From positions 1-7,734 of the forward strand of contig JAFOCY010000091.1 of assembly GCA_017380995.1 (NCBI GenBank): a stretch of 7,734 nt of DNA. The letters are read 5' to 3'. The translations under genes were made by a program, and so were the position numbers. Below, piece after piece: positions 1 to 6,186 of this stretch. The notes under the pieces were generated by a model, which saw only the letters and a list, made by a program, of their open reading frames with translations, ran no database searches and was not told where the DNA came from. This stretch comes from Oscillibacter sp. (lineage in GTDB: Bacteria; Bacillota; Clostridia; Oscillospirales; Oscillospiraceae). Each line of letters opens with the position of its first letter. Position 1 is the stretch's first letter.

Positions 1-764
1 GTCTGCGGCAGGCCCGAGAGAACTGGGTGGTTGTAGAAGGGACGCATGAACCACTGATTGATGCTGAGACCTTTCAGAAGGTACAGATGCTGGTCAGCAG
101 CCGCAAGCGCACCAAAAGCCGTACCTATGACTTTCTGCTGCGTGGCTTGATCTTCTGCCATGAGTGTGGATATCCTATGGCCGTCATCAATCGCAAGAAC
201 GCAGCGGGAGAAGAACGGCTGTTCCTGATTTGTCGTACTTATCAGAGGTTTACTAAGGCTGGTGTTTGCACCTGCCACTCCATCAAGGAAAAGACGGTAA
301 CTGACGCGGTTCTTGCCAAAGTGCGGGAGGTCTGTGAGGCCTACCTGAACCCAGCAGAGCTGATACCTGTGGCAGAAGCCGCTGTATCCGAGGCGGACAA
401 AGCGGCCAGCACAGAAGTGGAGATCCAGTCCCTGCGGAACCGGATCGACACACTGACAGTCAACCTGGATAAGATGTACATGGATAAGCTCAGCGGCATC
501 CTGTCCGAGGCAGACTTCCAGCGCATCTATCTGAAGGTCAAAGAGGATCGGTCGCAGCTGGAAGAACAGCTAAAAACACTGGAGCGAGAAAAAGAGAACC
601 CTGTTCCCAAAGAGGACAGGGCAAAGGAACTGGTGCAGCGTTTTTTAGAGTCTGTTCCCACCAATCGGGAACTACTGTTCAGCCTGATCGAGCGTGTGGA
701 GCTGTCTGAAGACAAACAGATCTACATCAAATTCCGCTTCCGCCAACTGAATGAGGCGGGATAA
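1..764 (+). CDS. Large serine recombinase, C-terminal part (5' end outside window)
   Basis: Site-specific DNA recombinase of the large serine (TnpX/TndX-like) type, which catalyses excision and integration of transposons and integrative elements. The frame is already open at base 3, before the first GTG at 27, so the catalytic serine domain and most of the DNA-binding recombinase domain lie upstream. Counting from the GTG: residues 1-25 match the end of the recombinase domain (EGTHEPLIDAETFQKVQ). Residues 38-90 form a zinc-ribbon-like module with C44-x2-C47, C69 and C81/C83. Residues about 130-190 are a Glu/Lys/Leu-rich coiled coil. The tail (IERVELSEDKQIYIKFRF) is the usual beta-rich ending. 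The frame ends cleanly with TAA at 762-764. Such recombinases usually sit at one end of their element, so an element boundary is expected close by. The family call is confident; the exact element type cannot be seen. Confidence 0.9.
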   Translation, partial: LRQARENWVVVEGTHEPLIDAETFQKVQMLVSSRKRTKSRTYDFLLRGLIFCHECGYPMAVINRKNAAGEERLFLICRTYQRFTKAGVCTCHSIKEKTVTDAVLAKVREVCEAYLNPAELIPVAEAAVSEADKAASTEVEIQSLRNRIDTLTVNLDKMYMDKLSGILSEADFQRIYLKVKEDRSQLEEQLKTLEREKENPVPKEDRAKELVQRFLESVPTNRELLFSLIERVELSEDKQIYIKFRFRQLNEAG

Positions 765-782
765 AACCAGATATATCAATGG

Positions 783-807
783 TTTGCGCCGATTTGACTG
801 GCGCAAA
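783..807. repeat. Perfect 8-bp inverted repeat after the recombinase
   Basis: Arms TTTGCGCC (783-790) and GGCGCAAA (800-807) are exact reverse complements around a 9-nt loop. The hairpin begins 18 nt past the recombinase stop codon. The right arm is followed by A residues, not T, so it is a poor intrinsic terminator for + transcription; on the - strand no U-run follows the stem. It could be an mRNA 3' stabiliser or part of the recombinase end site. Function is not established. Confidence 0.5.
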
Positions 808-833
808 AAAACAGGGCAAACCGTTTACAATGA

Positions 834-902
834 TGGCAGCGAACAGTATCCCGCATTGAGAAAAAGGCCCTGGAAAAGCTGAAAGCCGAGCTGGGAGAAT
901 AG
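834..902 (+). pseudogene. Possible decayed 3' remnant of a small ORF
   Basis: Frame 3 is open from 834 to a TAG at 900-902 and encodes a Lys/Glu-rich amphipathic tail (RIEKKALEKLKAELGE) that reads like a real protein C-terminus. It has no start codon. Just upstream, frame 1 (about 763-850) reads plausibly as RYINGLRRFDWRKKTG followed by QTVYNDGSEQYP. One frameshift near 849 would join the two. This could be leftover from a gene interrupted by element insertion or degraded afterwards. I do not recognise a family and the call is tentative. Confidence 0.3.
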
Positions 903-930
903 GCACAGATAGACGCGTGCCTGAACAACG

Positions 931-958
931 AAAAGACCTGCCGCCGGGCAGGTCTTTT
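931..958. terminator. Bidirectional intrinsic terminator
   Basis: A perfect 12-bp inverted repeat has arms AAAAGACCTGCC (931-942) and GGCAGGTCTTTT (947-958) around the loop GCCG. The A-run at one end and T-run at the other give a U-tract in both directions. It should end the - strand operon, whose last stop codon (957-959) overlaps the stem, and could also stop read-through from the mobile element on the + strand. Confidence 0.9.
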
Positions 959-1457
959 AAAACAAGAGGTCGCGGTTTTCTTTTCGGACTTCTACCAGGC
1001 GCACCCTGGGATGCTCTGCCACCAGGTGAAACAGCTCTGTATCCGCCTTCTGGAGGACCCCTAAAATGGGGATATCTCCCTCCAACGCCTGTAAAATGGC
1101 AGTCCGGAAGGCCTCTGCCCCGGCCTCTGCCGCTCCAAGCTCGTCCATCACCAGGACCTCCCCGGCCTCCTCTGGTGCCAGTGCTTCGCAGCCCAGGCGG
1201 TCAAAGGCTTCCGCGGTCTTCCCGCCGGGAACGGGAGGACAGAAACAGAGAAAATTTTCTTCCGTGGGTCTTTCCTGCCGATCCAGCCGCAATAGATGCA
1301 GGCTGGTCCGCCCCAGATAGACCTCCACAGCTTTCACTGTGCGGAATCCGCACGCCCGCCTTCCCACCAGAAGCTTTTGCAAAAGGGTGGATTTTCCGAT
1401 CCCCTTTTCTCCCGTCAGAAACAGGTGGGGCCGCTTATTCATGCATGGGGCATCCAT
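957..1457 (-). CDS. THEP1-like P-loop nucleoside triphosphatase
   Basis: Small P-loop NTPase of 166 aa, close to the size of the NTPase_1/THEP1 family. Walker A is GEKGIGKST at residues 16-24 and Walker B is VLVMDEL at 101-107. GVLQKAD at 133-139 corresponds to the conserved strand after Walker B, and GFRTVKAVEVYLGR at 37-50 resembles the family's early region. The ATG at 1457 is preferred because GGGGAGGT lies 5 nt upstream; the internal ATG at 1442 has no such site. The gene overlaps xdhC by 23 nt, so translation is probably coupled. It is the last gene before the terminator, and its stop codon sits in the terminator stem. The true substrate of this family is unclear; presence beside XdhC suggests a role in molybdenum-enzyme maturation or cofactor handling. 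A MobB-like GTP-binding protein is a less likely alternative. Confidence 0.75.
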   Translation of the reverse strand: MDAPCMNKRPHLFLTGEKGIGKSTLLQKLLVGRRACGFRTVKAVEVYLGRTSLHLLRLDRQERPTEENFLCFCPPVPGGKTAEAFDRLGCEALAPEEAGEVLVMDELGAAEAGAEAFRTAILQALEGDIPILGVLQKADTELFHLVAEHPRVRLVEVRKENRDLLF

Positions 1458-2394
1458 GGCGGACCTCCCCTCTTGCCTCCCGGCGCAGCGCCCGCTCGTA
1501 GATCATCTCTCCTGCGATGCTCACAGCGATTTCCGCCGGCGTCACCGCCTTGATGGCCGTACCGATGGGCGTATGGACCCGGGCAATCGCTTCTTCCGGG
1601 ATCCCAGCCGCCCGAAGCTGCTGGTTCACCGCCGCGGTCTTGGACCGGGAGCCGATGACGCCAAGGTAAGCAAAGGGTCCCCGAAGCACCTGCTCCTGCA
1701 CCGTAAAATCAAAGGTATGCCCGCTGGTAAGGACCACCAGATAGTCCTCCTCCGTCAGCTTCAGGTGATCGCAGATCCGCTCAAAGCTGCCGCAGACGAT
1801 CCGCTCCGCCGTGGGGAACAATTCTTCATTGGCAAATTCCTCCCGGGGGTCCATAACCGTGACCCGGAAGTCCACACTGCTCAGCAAAGGTGCCAGCGCC
1901 TGGGCGCAATGGCCGCCGCCAAAGATGACGGCCCGCTCGCCGATGGGAAGAGGCAAGGCAAAGCCTTCAGGGCTCTCGGTCACCCGGGCCACCGTGCCGT
2001 CCAGCATCTGTACCAGCCATCCCTTCTCCCGTAATTCGATCTTTCTTACGACTTCCGCCGCCAGTTTCGCCCAGGCCGCCTCTCCGGCATCCACGAACTG
2101 CATCCATACCTGGATCTCGCCGCCGCAGAGCATACCGATGTCTTCCCCGCCGCTGTGGAGGGAAAAACAACGCTTCTCAGACTGCCGCCGCCCCAGAAGT
2201 TCCATAGCAGCCCTTTCCGAGAGGTATTCCACGTTTCCTCCGCCGATGGTGCCTTCCACCCGCCCTTCCGCGCTCACCAGCATCTGGGCCCCTTTGCCCC
2301 GGGGGGCGGAGCCGGAGCCGGAGAGAATGCTCACCAGCATCAGATCATGGCCCTTTTCCACTTCATAGCGCATTTTTGTAAAGAGTCTTTTCAC
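1435..2394 (-). CDS. xdhC: XdhC/CoxI-family molybdenum hydroxylase maturation protein
   Basis: 319-aa protein with the two-domain XdhC layout. Known family members bind molybdenum cofactor, help its sulfuration and insert it into xanthine dehydrogenase-type hydroxylases in the cytoplasm. The N-terminal XdhC_CoxI domain shows SGSGSAPRGKGAQMLV (25-40), GTIGGGNVEY (48-57) and the Cys-containing DIGMLCGGEI (85-94). The C-terminal Rossmann domain shows AVIFGGGHCAQAL (155-167), TSGHTFD (223-229), GVIGSRSK (245-252) and the hallmark HTPIGTAIKAVTPAEIAVSI (274-293). The start is GTG at 2394, overlapping the binding-protein stop as GTGA, with AGGAG just upstream. Length is normal and nothing looks broken. 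No hydroxylase subunit genes lie in the window, so its client enzyme must be encoded elsewhere. Fusion to a transporter operon is the notable feature. Confidence 0.93.
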   Translation of the reverse strand: MKRLFTKMRYEVEKGHDLMLVSILSGSGSAPRGKGAQMLVSAEGRVEGTIGGGNVEYLSERAAMELLGRRQSEKRCFSLHSGGEDIGMLCGGEIQVWMQFVDAGEAAWAKLAAEVVRKIELREKGWLVQMLDGTVARVTESPEGFALPLPIGERAVIFGGGHCAQALAPLLSSVDFRVTVMDPREEFANEELFPTAERIVCGSFERICDHLKLTEEDYLVVLTSGHTFDFTVQEQVLRGPFAYLGVIGSRSKTAAVNQQLRAAGIPEEAIARVHTPIGTAIKAVTPAEIAVSIAGEMIYERALRREARGEVRHGCPMHE

Positions 2395-3479
2395 GGCGCT
2401 CCTGCCTTTCCGATGGACTTGGCCATCAGGTCCTGATACTGCGCCCGGGTAAGGTCACAGTGGTAGAACAGGTCATAATAGGTCTTTACTTCTTCATAGA
2501 GGTCATACTCCGCCATCTCAGGATACAACAGCTCACCCAGCCACAGCATCCCCAAATACCGCTGCACAGAGGGCGGGAAGCCCATCCAGTTATAGGGCCC
2601 AGCGGGGACCTCATAATACCGTCCCGTACGGATGGCGGTGAGGCTCTGCCAGGCGGGATCCGTTCCCACGGCGTCATAGATGCTCTGGTCACCGAAAAGG
2701 ATCACCTCAGGGTCCCAGACCATGATCTGCTCCAGCCCCACTTCATTTCCGCTGCCCTTGGCGGACGGGACCTCCACCACTGCCAGGTTATTGCTCATCA
2801 TGTCAATGATCTCGGAATGGTAGGAATCCCTGGCGATCACATGATGTCCCTCCGCGCCTGTGATATAAAGGGTGTCTACCAGAGCCACATTCTCCGCCAG
2901 AGCCTTGGTCCTGGCATATACATCGTCGCAGTAGGCCGCAAGAGTCTCAGCCGCCTCTTCTTCGCCCAGAAGGTCCCCAAGCATCCGGTAGGCTTCACCG
3001 CTTGTGGGCAAGGTGGCAGTGATATGGAGGAAGGGGATGCCCGTCTGGGCCTGCAGAGCGTCCAGATCCTCCGCCGCCGTGTCTTTGGCCTCACCCACAT
3101 CAATGACCACCTGGGCGCCGGAGGAAAGAAGCGTCTCCAGGTTCAGCTCGCCCTTTCCGCCGTATAGCTGGCCCAGAACGGGAAGCGCATCATACTCCGT
3201 ATCCAGGTATTGTTCCGCTTCTTTGCTCCACGGCTCCGCAATGCCCACCAGCTTTTCCGGGCACAGGGCAAATAGAACGATTTGCGACAGCGGTCCGGAA
3301 ACGGCCACCTTTTCAATGGTCCCGGGGACCTCCACCGAGCGGCCGGTGGAGTCCGTAAAGAGGCGGAGAGCCGGGGATTCTGCCTGGACGGCAGTATCGG
3401 CAGTTCCCTCCGGAGCTTTCCCGCAGGCGCTGAGCAGCATGGCCAGGGCCAGAAAAAACGTCAATACTCGAACTTTCAT
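2391..3479 (-). CDS. ABC importer substrate-binding lipoprotein (Peripla_BP_2 family)
   Basis: 362-aa extracellular binding protein of a BtuCD/FecCD-type importer. Residues 1-19 are a lipoprotein signal (basic start, hydrophobic core, lipobox LSAC with C19), so the protein should be anchored to the outer face of the membrane as in Gram-positive bacteria. The Peripla_BP_2 fold runs from about 38 to 330: TDSTGRSVEVPGTIEKVAV (42-60), then a rigid-helix-linked second lobe. PYNWMGFPPSVQRYLGMLWL (295-314) followed by a LLYPE segment matches the subgroup containing iron, haem and molybdate binders, but ligand residues cannot be assigned by eye. GGAGG lies 7 nt before the ATG at 3479. The ATG overlaps the methyltransferase stop (ATGA) and the stop overlaps xdhC (GTGA). 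Substrate is inferred, not shown: molybdate/tungstate or a related compound is favoured by the XdhC neighbour, with iron chelates or corrinoids as alternatives. Confidence 0.88.
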   Translation of the reverse strand: MKVRVLTFFLALAMLLSACGKAPEGTADTAVQAESPALRLFTDSTGRSVEVPGTIEKVAVSGPLSQIVLFALCPEKLVGIAEPWSKEAEQYLDTEYDALPVLGQLYGGKGELNLETLLSSGAQVVIDVGEAKDTAAEDLDALQAQTGIPFLHITATLPTSGEAYRMLGDLLGEEEAAETLAAYCDDVYARTKALAENVALVDTLYITGAEGHHVIARDSYHSEIIDMMSNNLAVVEVPSAKGSGNEVGLEQIMVWDPEVILFGDQSIYDAVGTDPAWQSLTAIRTGRYYEVPAGPYNWMGFPPSVQRYLGMLWLGELLYPEMAEYDLYEEVKTYYDLFYHCDLTRAQYQDLMAKSIGKAGAP

Positions 3480-4177
3480 AAAATGTCCTCCACGTGAAGG
3501 TGTATGAATCCCAGTTTACGCAGGCTTGGAAGATACCAGGGAACATCACCTTTCCCCTTTACCAGCTTTCCTGCCAGGAATTCATCGGTGATGAGCGTCT
3601 TGTCTTGCTCGCGGCTGTAGAGCGCAAAGAACCGCCGGGCATCCTCCCAGGAACAAAAGGGCTGTCCAAATTCTATTTCCAGTTCCCGGGCCTGAAAGGG
3701 GATCCCCCGCTGCTCCAGCGTCTTTTTGGCATGGCAAAACCCATAGCTCCCTGTGGGATGGCTCCCCGGGGAAAACCGGTGGGTATCATAGTTCCGGGAA
3801 ATGATGAACACATCCCCGCGGCACTGGGCGGCGGCAAGCTCCAAAACCTCTTCGATGTCGCCGAAAAAGCAAAATACCATCGCGTCATAAGGTGTCTCAG
3901 GCGGCAGCTTTGCAATATCTCCGCAAAGGGGGATAACATTGGGAAGACTCTTTTCCTCCAACACCTGCAAAGCATCCCGGTCGATATCCACCGCCGTCAC
4001 CTGTCCGACGTGAGGAGCCAATGCTGCCGCCAGATCCCCCAGGCCGCAGCCTGCGTCGCAAATATGACTGTCCGGTCCAAGCCACGGCGTCAGCAGCTTT
4101 GCCAGGCGCTCGTGATAGTCACTGTAAGCCGAGGCACAGCGCATATAACGGATCATCTCCGGTGTCCAGCGATACAT
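3476..4177 (-). CDS. Class I SAM-dependent methyltransferase within the transporter operon
   Basis: 233-aa protein starting at the ATG at 4177. The longer open frame upstream (to 4342) is rejected because it only overlaps the ATPase gene and has non-protein-like composition. GGAGGTG at 4186-4192, 8 nt before this ATG, supports the choice. Motif I of the Rossmann methyltransferase fold is clear: HICDAGCGLGDLAAAL (38-53), followed by acidic motif II AVDID (62-66) and the CGDIAKLP segment (85-92) that normally contacts adenine. VFCFFGDIEEVLEL (101-114) corresponds to the motif IV/V region. The C-terminal part (about 125-233: ISRNYDTHRF, YGFCHAKKTLEQRGI, SWEDARRFFALY) is specific to this protein and may form the acceptor-binding part. 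The gene overlaps the ATPase stop by 1 nt (TGATG) and the binding-protein start by 4 nt. Target unknown: a metallophore, cofactor or protein substrate are all possible. Confidence 0.85.
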   Translation of the reverse strand: MYRWTPEMIRYMRCASAYSDYHERLAKLLTPWLGPDSHICDAGCGLGDLAAALAPHVGQVTAVDIDRDALQVLEEKSLPNVIPLCGDIAKLPPETPYDAMVFCFFGDIEEVLELAAAQCRGDVFIISRNYDTHRFSPGSHPTGSYGFCHAKKTLEQRGIPFQARELEIEFGQPFCSWEDARRFFALYSREQDKTLITDEFLAGKLVKGKGDVPWYLPSLRKLGFIHLHVEDIL

Positions 4178-4947
4178 CAAAGCTTCACCTCCGGCAGGAT
4201 CATGGGCCCCTGGGGGGTATCCCAAAAGGCAGTATCCACCCGGTAGAGCCGCCGGATCAGGTCCGCCGTCAGTACCTCCCTTGCCGGGCCTTCTGCCGCC
4301 ACAGCGCCATTCTCCAGCGCCAGCACACGGTGGGAGAACCAAAGCGCCTGCTGGGGATCGTGGGTAGAGAGGAGGATGGTATAGCCCTCCTCTGTCAGTT
4401 CCCGCACCATAGAGAGGATCCGCAGCTGATTGCCGTAATCAAGACTGGAGGCAGGCTCGTCCATAACCAGGATCTCCGAATCCTGGGCGATAGCCCGGGC
4501 CAGCAGCACCAGCTGCTGCTCTCCGCCGGAAAGACGGGAAAACTCCCGCCCCTCCAAATGATCTGCCCCCACACGGCGCAAAGCCTCCCTGGCCCGCTCC
4601 ACCTGGGGTTTTCCCGGGGAAAGGAAGGGGGAGCGCTGCCGGGTGGTGCCCATAAGAGCAGTATCCAGCACGCTGTAGCCAAAGGTGGGACGGTGGCTCT
4701 GTGGAATGTAGGCGATCTTTTTCGCCCGCTTTCCCGGCGAGAGTGTCCGCAGGTCTTCTCCATCCACAGTAATGGTGCCACTGTATCCCCTCATGCTCCC
4801 CAAAAGGCAGCGGAAAAGGGTGCTCTTTCCCGCGCCGTTTGGTCCCAGGACGGCCAGAAACTCTCCCTTTTGCGCAGAAAAGGTGACGTCCTGCAAAACC
4901 GGGCGGCTGCCGTAGGCGCAGGTAACCCCTTGTACCAAAATACCCAT
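4177..4947 (-). CDS. ABC importer ATPase subunit (FecE/BtuD-like)
   Basis: 256-aa cytoplasmic ATPase that powers the importer. All nucleotide-binding motifs are intact: Walker A GPNGAGKST (35-43), Q-loop Q83 in AYIPQSHRP, signature LSGGEQQ (139-145), Walker B ILVMDEP (159-165), D-loop SSLD (167-170) and H-loop H196 in LLSTHD. The PQSHRPTFGYSVLDTALMG segment (82-100) is typical of FecE/BtuD-type proteins that pair with FecCD permeases. GGAGGGGG lies just before the ATG at 4947, which overlaps the permease stop by 1 nt (TGATG). The tail (RLYRVDTAFWDTPQGPMILP) is the short C-terminal extension common in this subfamily. Two copies are expected per transporter. Confidence 0.95.
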   Translation of the reverse strand: MGILVQGVTCAYGSRPVLQDVTFSAQKGEFLAVLGPNGAGKSTLFRCLLGSMRGYSGTITVDGEDLRTLSPGKRAKKIAYIPQSHRPTFGYSVLDTALMGTTRQRSPFLSPGKPQVERAREALRRVGADHLEGREFSRLSGGEQQLVLLARAIAQDSEILVMDEPASSLDYGNQLRILSMVRELTEEGYTILLSTHDPQQALWFSHRVLALENGAVAAEGPAREVLTADLIRRLYRVDTAFWDTPQGPMILPEVKL

Positions 4948-5960
4948 CAGGCCCCCTCCTTTCTGGTCATCAGATACAGAAAGAAAGGTGCGCCGATAAA
5001 GGCCGTCAGGATCCCGATGGGGATCTCCGTTGCCAGCAGGTTCCGGGAGATATTATCCACCAGCAGCAAAAAGCTTCCCCCCATCAGCATAGAGGCAGGA
5101 AACAGATATCTGCAGTCGTTTCCCACCAGACGGCAGCTGAAATGGGGGATTACCAAGCCCACCCAGCCAATCATTCCCGATACCGAGACGCTGGCCGCTG
5201 TGAGCAGGGTGGCACAAAAAATCACCACCAGGCGCAGCCGGGCAGCATCCACACCCATCGCCGTGGCCTCCTCCTCTCCTAACGTCAGGAGATTCACCCG
5301 CCAGCGGAGCAAAACCAGGGGGATCAGGCCCATAAGCAGCGGCCCCAGGAAAAATACAACGTCCTTTCCCTGGGCTCCGGAAAGGCTTCCCATCAGCCAG
5401 TAGGTGATCTCCGGCAGCTTGCTGCTGGGATCGGCCACCAGTTTAATGTAAGAGGTCCCTGCGGAAAAGAGGGAACTGACCATCATACCGGCCAGCAGCA
5501 TATTCAAAATACGGCTGCCTCTGGCCCGCCGCCCAATGAGGTACACCAGTCCTACCGTCAGGAGGCTGAAGCCAAAGGCCAGCGCCGTGACGCCGCCTCC
5601 GGAATGTCCCAGCAAGATGGCCAGTGCCGCGCCAAAACAGGCGCCGGAAGAAGCGCCTAAAATATCCGGAGATGCCATGGGATTCTGGAATACGCACTGA
5701 TATGCCGTCCCCGCGGCAGAAAGGGCACATCCTACCATAGCGGCCAACAAAATGCGGGGCAGGCGGATGTGGAGAACCGCCACCGCCATGGTGTCCGTCC
5801 AGGTGGGTGTGACAGAAAGGCCGCATCGTTCTGCCAGGATCCCGATCACCTGGGGCAAAGGAACTTCCAGCCGTCCCCAGAGGAAGGAGAGGTGAAACAG
5901 CGCCAACAGCACTGCCAAGAGGACCATCAGCTTGGTCACAGGGCGTCGTTTTGTTCGCAT
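4947..5960 (-). CDS. FecCD-type ABC importer permease
   Basis: 337-aa integral membrane permease, the usual length for the FecCD/BtuC family, with about nine to ten hydrophobic segments. Recognisable blocks are RLPRILLA (66-73), AGTAYQCVFQNPMASPDILG (83-102), TYWLMGSLSG (186-195), the coupling-helix region LGEEEATAMGV (227-237) that contacts the ATPase, SGMIGWVGLVIPHFSCRLVG (261-280) and EIPIGILTAFIGAPFFLYL (312-330). The start at 5960 is chosen because a perfect AAAGGAGG lies 7 nt upstream at 5968-5975; the upstream GTG (5987) and ATG (5984) lie outside that site and would place it inside the gene. It is the first gene of the operon. Only one permease gene is present, so the channel is expected to be a homodimer. 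The leader upstream is long and structured (see the leader entry). Confidence 0.94.
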   Translation of the reverse strand: MRTKRRPVTKLMVLLAVLLALFHLSFLWGRLEVPLPQVIGILAERCGLSVTPTWTDTMAVAVLHIRLPRILLAAMVGCALSAAGTAYQCVFQNPMASPDILGASSGACFGAALAILLGHSGGGVTALAFGFSLLTVGLVYLIGRRARGSRILNMLLAGMMVSSLFSAGTSYIKLVADPSSKLPEITYWLMGSLSGAQGKDVVFFLGPLLMGLIPLVLLRWRVNLLTLGEEEATAMGVDAARLRLVVIFCATLLTAASVSVSGMIGWVGLVIPHFSCRLVGNDCRYLFPASMLMGGSFLLLVDNISRNLLATEIPIGILTAFIGAPFFLYLMTRKEGA

Positions 5961-6132
5961 AAAAGGTCCTCCTTTCGTCTTCATCACTCTTAGGATGCCT
6001 TATTTTTAAGGATTTGTAAAGTACAACTTCTCTTCCCCCTTCCGAAGGCCCAGCAAACGTCTGCCGGCAAGAACCGCGGTGCCGCAGATCATTCCGTTTA
6101 TAATTCGCGCTGAACGCAGCAACATCCGTCAA
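5961..6132 (-). promoter_or_regulatory. Structured 5' leader of the transporter/XdhC operon
   Basis: About 170 nt lie between the candidate - strand promoter and the permease start. On the - strand the segment contains: a small hairpin GCTG-CGTT-CAGC (6109-6120); a GC-rich hairpin with arms TCTGCGGCA and TGCCGGCAGA, nine pairs with one bulged G (6060-6088); CCTTC-G-GAAGG (about 6040-6050); TTGTA-CTT-TACAA (6015-6027); and CCTTA-AAAA-TAAGG (5998-6011). Such a series is compatible with a cis-acting RNA, for example metabolite-controlled attenuation. I looked for hallmarks of the molybdenum-cofactor and cobalamin riboswitches and could not match either. Mutual compatibility of the hairpins was not computed. 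Confidence 0.35.
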
Positions 6133-6162
6133 ATATGAGACAACTTAATACCTGATATCAAA
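6133..6162 (-). promoter_or_regulatory. Candidate sigma-A promoter for the leftward operon
   Basis: On the - strand TTGATA (6157-6162) and CATATT (6133-6138) are 18 nt apart, five and four matches to the consensus hexamers. The -35 lies inside the dyad at 6154-6174, an arrangement expected for a repressed promoter. A second option, TTGACG (6127-6132), has no good -10 at normal spacing, although ATTATAAA follows about 23 nt on. Weak evidence, from pattern only. Confidence 0.3.
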
Positions 6163-6174
6163 TTATTTCATATC
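6154..6174. promoter_or_regulatory. Candidate operator: 21-bp AT-rich dyad
   Basis: Arms GATATCAAAT (6154-6163) and ATTTCATATC (6165-6174) flank a central T and match at 9 of 10 positions. Size and AT-rich symmetry fit a dimeric repressor site. It is loosely reminiscent of Fur-type metalloregulator boxes but does not match that consensus well. It lies in the divergent region and overlaps the candidate -35 of the transporter operon, so metal- or oxyanion-responsive control is a reasonable but untested idea. Confidence 0.45.
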
Positions 6175-6186
6175 CGGCCGAAAATG

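Noticed and set aside
783..807. Intrinsic terminator for the recombinase
   Set aside because: The stem is perfect, but it is followed by A residues on the + strand and by no U-run on the - strand.
917..2034. Several + strand open frames opposite the NTPase and XdhC genes
   Set aside because: Low-complexity Pro/Arg/Ser-rich translations, antisense to genes with clear Walker and XdhC motifs.
4178..4342. 55-residue N-terminal extension of the methyltransferase
   Set aside because: It overlaps the ATPase coding region, is Gly/Pro/Ala-rich, and a good ribosome binding site precedes the ATG at 4177 instead.
4021..5403. 460-codon open frame on the + strand opposite the ATPase and permease
   Set aside because: Pro/Arg/Ser/Gln-rich with no recognisable motif; lies antisense to two well supported genes and results from their high GC content.
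6099..6104. Perfect TATAAT on the + strand
   Set aside because: No -35-like hexamer lies 16-19 nt upstream, and a start here would place the transcript far ahead of the symporter; chance match in an AT-rich patch.
5961..6132. Molybdenum-cofactor or cobalamin riboswitch in the leader
   Set aside because: Hairpins exist, but I could not find the conserved core sequences of either class; only a general structured-leader call is made.
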